Origin: Basidiobolus ranarum | Lineage: Eukaryota; Basidiobolomycota; Basidiobolomycetes; Basidiobolales | DNA length: 51,295 nt | Assembly: GCA_040143965.1 (NCBI GenBank) | Contig: JASJQH010006891.1 | Location: 1-51,295, forward strand | Direction of reading: 5' to 3' | Shown: one piece after another, positions 47,294 to 51,295 of the stretch | How positions within the stretch are numbered: position 1 is the first letter of the stretch | Layout: each line of letters opens with the position of its first letter | Notes under the pieces: generated by a model | What the model was told of the DNA's origin: nothing | The model's database searches: none | What the model saw: the letters and a program-made list of their open reading frames with translations, nothing else | Made by a program: the position numbers and the translations under genes

Positions 47294-48175
47294 GATCAGC
47301 ACAACAGAAACTACTTAGAATTTAGCAGATACAGGGTAATTTTATCAAAGGGCTCTTGAGCATTGCACTCCAGACTAAGTTCTGCACGAATGGGGTTATA
47401 TTTGTTGGCCATAGATTGATTGTCACTAAGGTGATTGCATTTACGTCACATAAATTTCTGTGCAACAACATATGAAAATGATTGTATGCTACAAGGATTT
47501 TAGCATTTGGTCAAGCTACTCGCCAACAGTCAATTTGAGATTCGACATAGAAATGTTTGAAACTGATAGAGGCTACCCATATATACCATAGCCACCACGG
47601 TACCAAGATAGTGGAGATATATTGCCATGTGTTGATAGATAAGCACGTGCTACTGAAATTATCAACACCGATATCAGTTCGTGATCAATAACGAAATTTC
47701 CATGGGCTGGAATATTTAAATTGCTTTGCTTTTAATCAACGCTTGCTTCAGTGGGACCAAACGTAATGCAAGTTTCACTAATTTTATTCATGTAAAGTGG
47801 CATACATAATGTTACAGAACTAATTAAGCAACCTTATAAATTAGGAATATGCCAATAAATCTTTAATCTATACCTAAAATTGAGCTACTGCAAATGCCCA
47901 GCTGCACAACAGGTTTAAGCTTGTATTTACAGCGTCACTAAAAGGGACAAACATACTATCCGATATATAATGGCTGTGGCTAATAAAGAATCTACTCAAT
48001 TATATCATTGTCCTCAATAAAATGTCAACGTAACGTATATTCATGTCCTAGTCCATGTTAATTCTTTAGATGTGTCGTTCTAATATTCGTTAAATCTCGT
48101 ACCAGTCCAGAACAAGAAACTGCTCCAACTTCCAATTGTTTCAGTCATATATTCAAGTAAGAGACAATGTAACTG
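47294..48175. other. Divergent intergenic between CMC4 and UMP-CMP kinase
   Basis: No gene or repeat recognised in nearly 900 AT-rich bases. Confidence 0.5.
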
Positions 48176-49254
<1,079 letters not shown>

Positions 49255-50270
49255 ACGCTGATTTGAATAATTGAAAGAGCTCCGACCATATTATATAGCC
49301 ATTATTCATTATAAACCGATATTATACCAAAAACGTTGAGCACATACAAACATTGTTTATGATAAAATGATTCCGGGTTGTTGTACGAATCACGGAAGAC
49401 TGAGTTAGCGAGCTTTCGTTGGATATGGAGCATTGTATATAGACGGAGTTACGATTCATTATAGGTATCTACGAATTTTTTGTTTGATATTTGGATAGGA
49501 AGGAGGAAATGTATGGGCCCTCTGAACACATACTGTTAGTAGAATACAATCAATATGCTCTAAAAGACCCAAATTAATCTTTTGTACGGGAATCACACAA
49601 CTTTCATAGGATGTCGCAAAGGTCGTGTACTTTATGTACAAATGTAGATAGTTTGTCTTCGAGCGGAAGTTGTGAATTTATTCTAATTCGGATTAATCAA
49701 GATATTATGGGATTGCCGAGGATATAAATAATTTGGTAGATCGATTTTATTGTGGACGTCTTAGTAAATAGCATAGATTCAACTCGAAATATATGGATGC
49801 ATCAGTCTCAGATTAATTAGACTGTCAACCCAAGATCGATGAAATTCTTGATTTATGGAGAAAGAAAATCAAATAGTTTTGGCACATACTTGAATCCCTC
49901 CACTGCCTCTTCTAGCCAAATTGAGAAGCATTATGTGAACCCACTAGAGTACAACTTTCACTAACGAAATTTTAGAATTGTGTCTTATAACATCGAGTAA
50001 CAACATACAGTAACACAGATAATAGCAGAAGTGCAAAAAAGATCCTTTTATTCTTATATAAAGTATAGTGTGTGAAAGAATCTCACCTTGTTCTTCATTG
50101 AAATAATGCTTATGATCTAGAGGCGTTATTTTTTAGTTGATGCTGAGCTATTGGTCTCTGTAATTAATATCCATTTCTTTCCTAACATGTGGATGCTGTG
50201 CACTTTACCATGATCAGCTCATAAATGCTTATCCTAGAAATATATTGAAGGTTAATAATTCTTGGCATAT
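49255..50270. other. Intergenic, no gene seen
   Basis: AT-rich sequence with stops in all frames; short frames have no recognisable content. Ends where the LINE-like segment begins. Confidence 0.45.
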
Positions 50271-51295
50271 AAATACCTAGCTCCTTGAGATATTTTCTCT
50301 GCTCAGATATGGGAAGATAACCTGCATTGCTGAAGTAGCATACAGTCCAGTTGGCTGCAGGAGGAGTATCAGAAGTAATAGGAAATCTTCTTTGTGGCTT
50401 GGAAGAAACTTGCTTAGATGGTGCCCTGGCTCTCTTTGAGGTTGTGAATGGCTGAGTCTGAAGTACTTAAGAGTAACTCTGGGAAGAGACATGACAAGGG
50501 TTAGGGGGGGGGACAGTCACCAACAGGTGAAATCTTTATTTCAAACAAAATAAAGGAGCCATAACTACTTTTGTAGTTCCTTAATCTAAGTGTAAAGTTC
50601 TGGAGTATTGGTATGAATGTTGCAAAGTAGAAAAGTTGAGTTGGTAGAGTCTAAGACACTATTAAGTGGAGTGGGAGGGAGCAATAGAGGTAAAAACGGT
50701 TTGTCAGCAATTGAAATAAGGGGAATGAGGCTAAGATCAACATAAAGCATAAAAGGAGTGTGTTTCTGAAGATATTGCTGCCAAAGGTCCCCAAGTATTC
50801 CTTGTAGGCAAGGGAGGGCTTCTCAGCTTGTTCCATAAAGGAAGCAAATTTCCTGACTTCAGGATCTCCCAGCAGTATTCTCCAGCAAGAAGAAGGATCA
50901 GAGAGGTGGGAACCTCTCCAGGACAAAATCAGAGGGTTCTGACTCTTGCAAATCCTGATAAACCGTTTAGTCTTCAGATAGAGTATTCTAAGACAATATG
51001 GTAGTAATCCAAAGGCACCAAGAATGGCATGTCTGTAAGGGCACTCAGGCAGGTGGGAAACTAGGGAAGTGATACACCAAACTACAAAGCTGTCAAGTTT
51101 GGTGAAGTGCCTGGAAGTGAGAGAAAGAAGAGGTTAGTGAAATTCTAGAACTGGAAGACAAACTGTTTGAGGAGCAGTAGACAACTGGGAGCAGAAGTTG
51201 TAGGGGGTGTAACAGCCAGTAGCTTGTGAAGAGCCTGCCTTGCCAAAACCATTCTTTTCTTGAGGTAAGCAGCAGAGTCCAAGCCGGTACAAAGG
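50271..51295 (-). mobile_element. Probable LINE (non-LTR retrotransposon) fragment, 3' part of the RT ORF
   Basis: From the right edge to about 50270 base composition becomes less AT-rich and the minus strand shows long protein-like frames. At about 51295-51175 it reads TGLDSAAYLKKRMVLARQAL, like the block just after the reverse transcriptase palm of fungal LINEs. About 51136-50651 is open and contains LDSFVVWCITSLVSHLPECP, AILGAFGLLPYCLRI and SWRGSHLSDPSSCW, the helical region downstream. A third segment, about 50440-50280, has NWTVCYFSNAGYLP. Frame changes between segments indicate a decayed copy. The catalytic YADD region would lie outside the window. Family cannot be named. Confidence 0.45.
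50504..50512 (+). repeat. Poly-G tract within the LINE-like segment
   Basis: A run of nine G, a likely spot for length change; it lies between two of the open segments. Confidence 0.7.

Overview
The window is AT-rich nuclear DNA from a fungus. It holds about 22 supportable protein genes on both strands, nearly all split by short spliceosomal introns (about 45-90 bases, GT...AG). The gene set (Ecl1-type zinc protein, Erf4, Tcd-type tRNA dehydratase, Rpa49, HDEL-tailed glucosidase II beta) is fungal. The presence of SNF8, NDUFAF6-, ALKBH8- and TPP1-like genes together, and the intron density, suggest an early-diverging fungus, possibly Mucoromycota. That placement is inference; no rRNA or mitochondrial marker is present. 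No tRNA, rRNA, CRISPR array or bacterial-style operon was seen.

Layout, left to right. 1-255: foldback inverted-repeat element. 1.05-2.25 kb: SNF8 (ESCRT-II), tail-to-tail with a small Ecl1-like gene. 2.8-5.05 kb: gene-poor, with traces of decayed coding sequence. 5.05-8.54 kb: glucosidase II beta, then a tetraspanin, both minus. 8.5-11.3 kb: sparse, with one small hypothetical gene. 11.3-12.2 kb: S1-S4 voltage-sensor-like membrane protein, divergent from a mitochondrial PDK/BCKDK-type kinase (12.9-14.4 kb). 14.8-18.9 kb: RAD50, divergent from NDUFAF6 (19.6-21.0 kb). 21.7-22.9 kb: intronless ACAA2-type thiolase. 23.3-24.1 kb: Erf4/GOLGA7 palmitoyltransferase cofactor. 24.9-26.0 kb: nucleotide-sugar transporter. 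26.3-28.1 kb: E1-like t6A dehydratase (Tcd). 28.4-31.2 kb: a 10-exon gene resembling the shelterin subunit TPP1. 31.7-33.0 kb: RNF126-type RING ligase. 33.9-34.9 kb: GNAT acetyltransferase. 35.1-38.2 kb: YSH1/CPSF73, divergent from a Dnf3-type P4-ATPase (39.0-42.9 kb). 43.6-44.8 kb: RRM-AlkB protein (ALKBH8-like). 45.0-46.7 kb: RPA49. 47.0-47.3 kb: a CMC4 gene with an ATG-only first exon. 48.2-49.3 kb: UMP-CMP kinase. 50.3 kb to the edge: probable LINE fragment.

The genes are mostly unlinked housekeeping functions: endosomal sorting, ER quality control, lipid flipping, tRNA modification, mRNA 3'-end formation, Pol I transcription, DNA repair and mitochondrial biogenesis. I see no dedicated multi-gene system. 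The items most worth a second look are the TPP1-like telomere protein, the voltage-sensor-only protein, the RRM-AlkB protein without a methyltransferase domain, several functional motifs built from or split by micro-exons, and the terminal foldback element. Exon boundaries and protein lengths were worked out by hand from splice signals, frame and family similarity.
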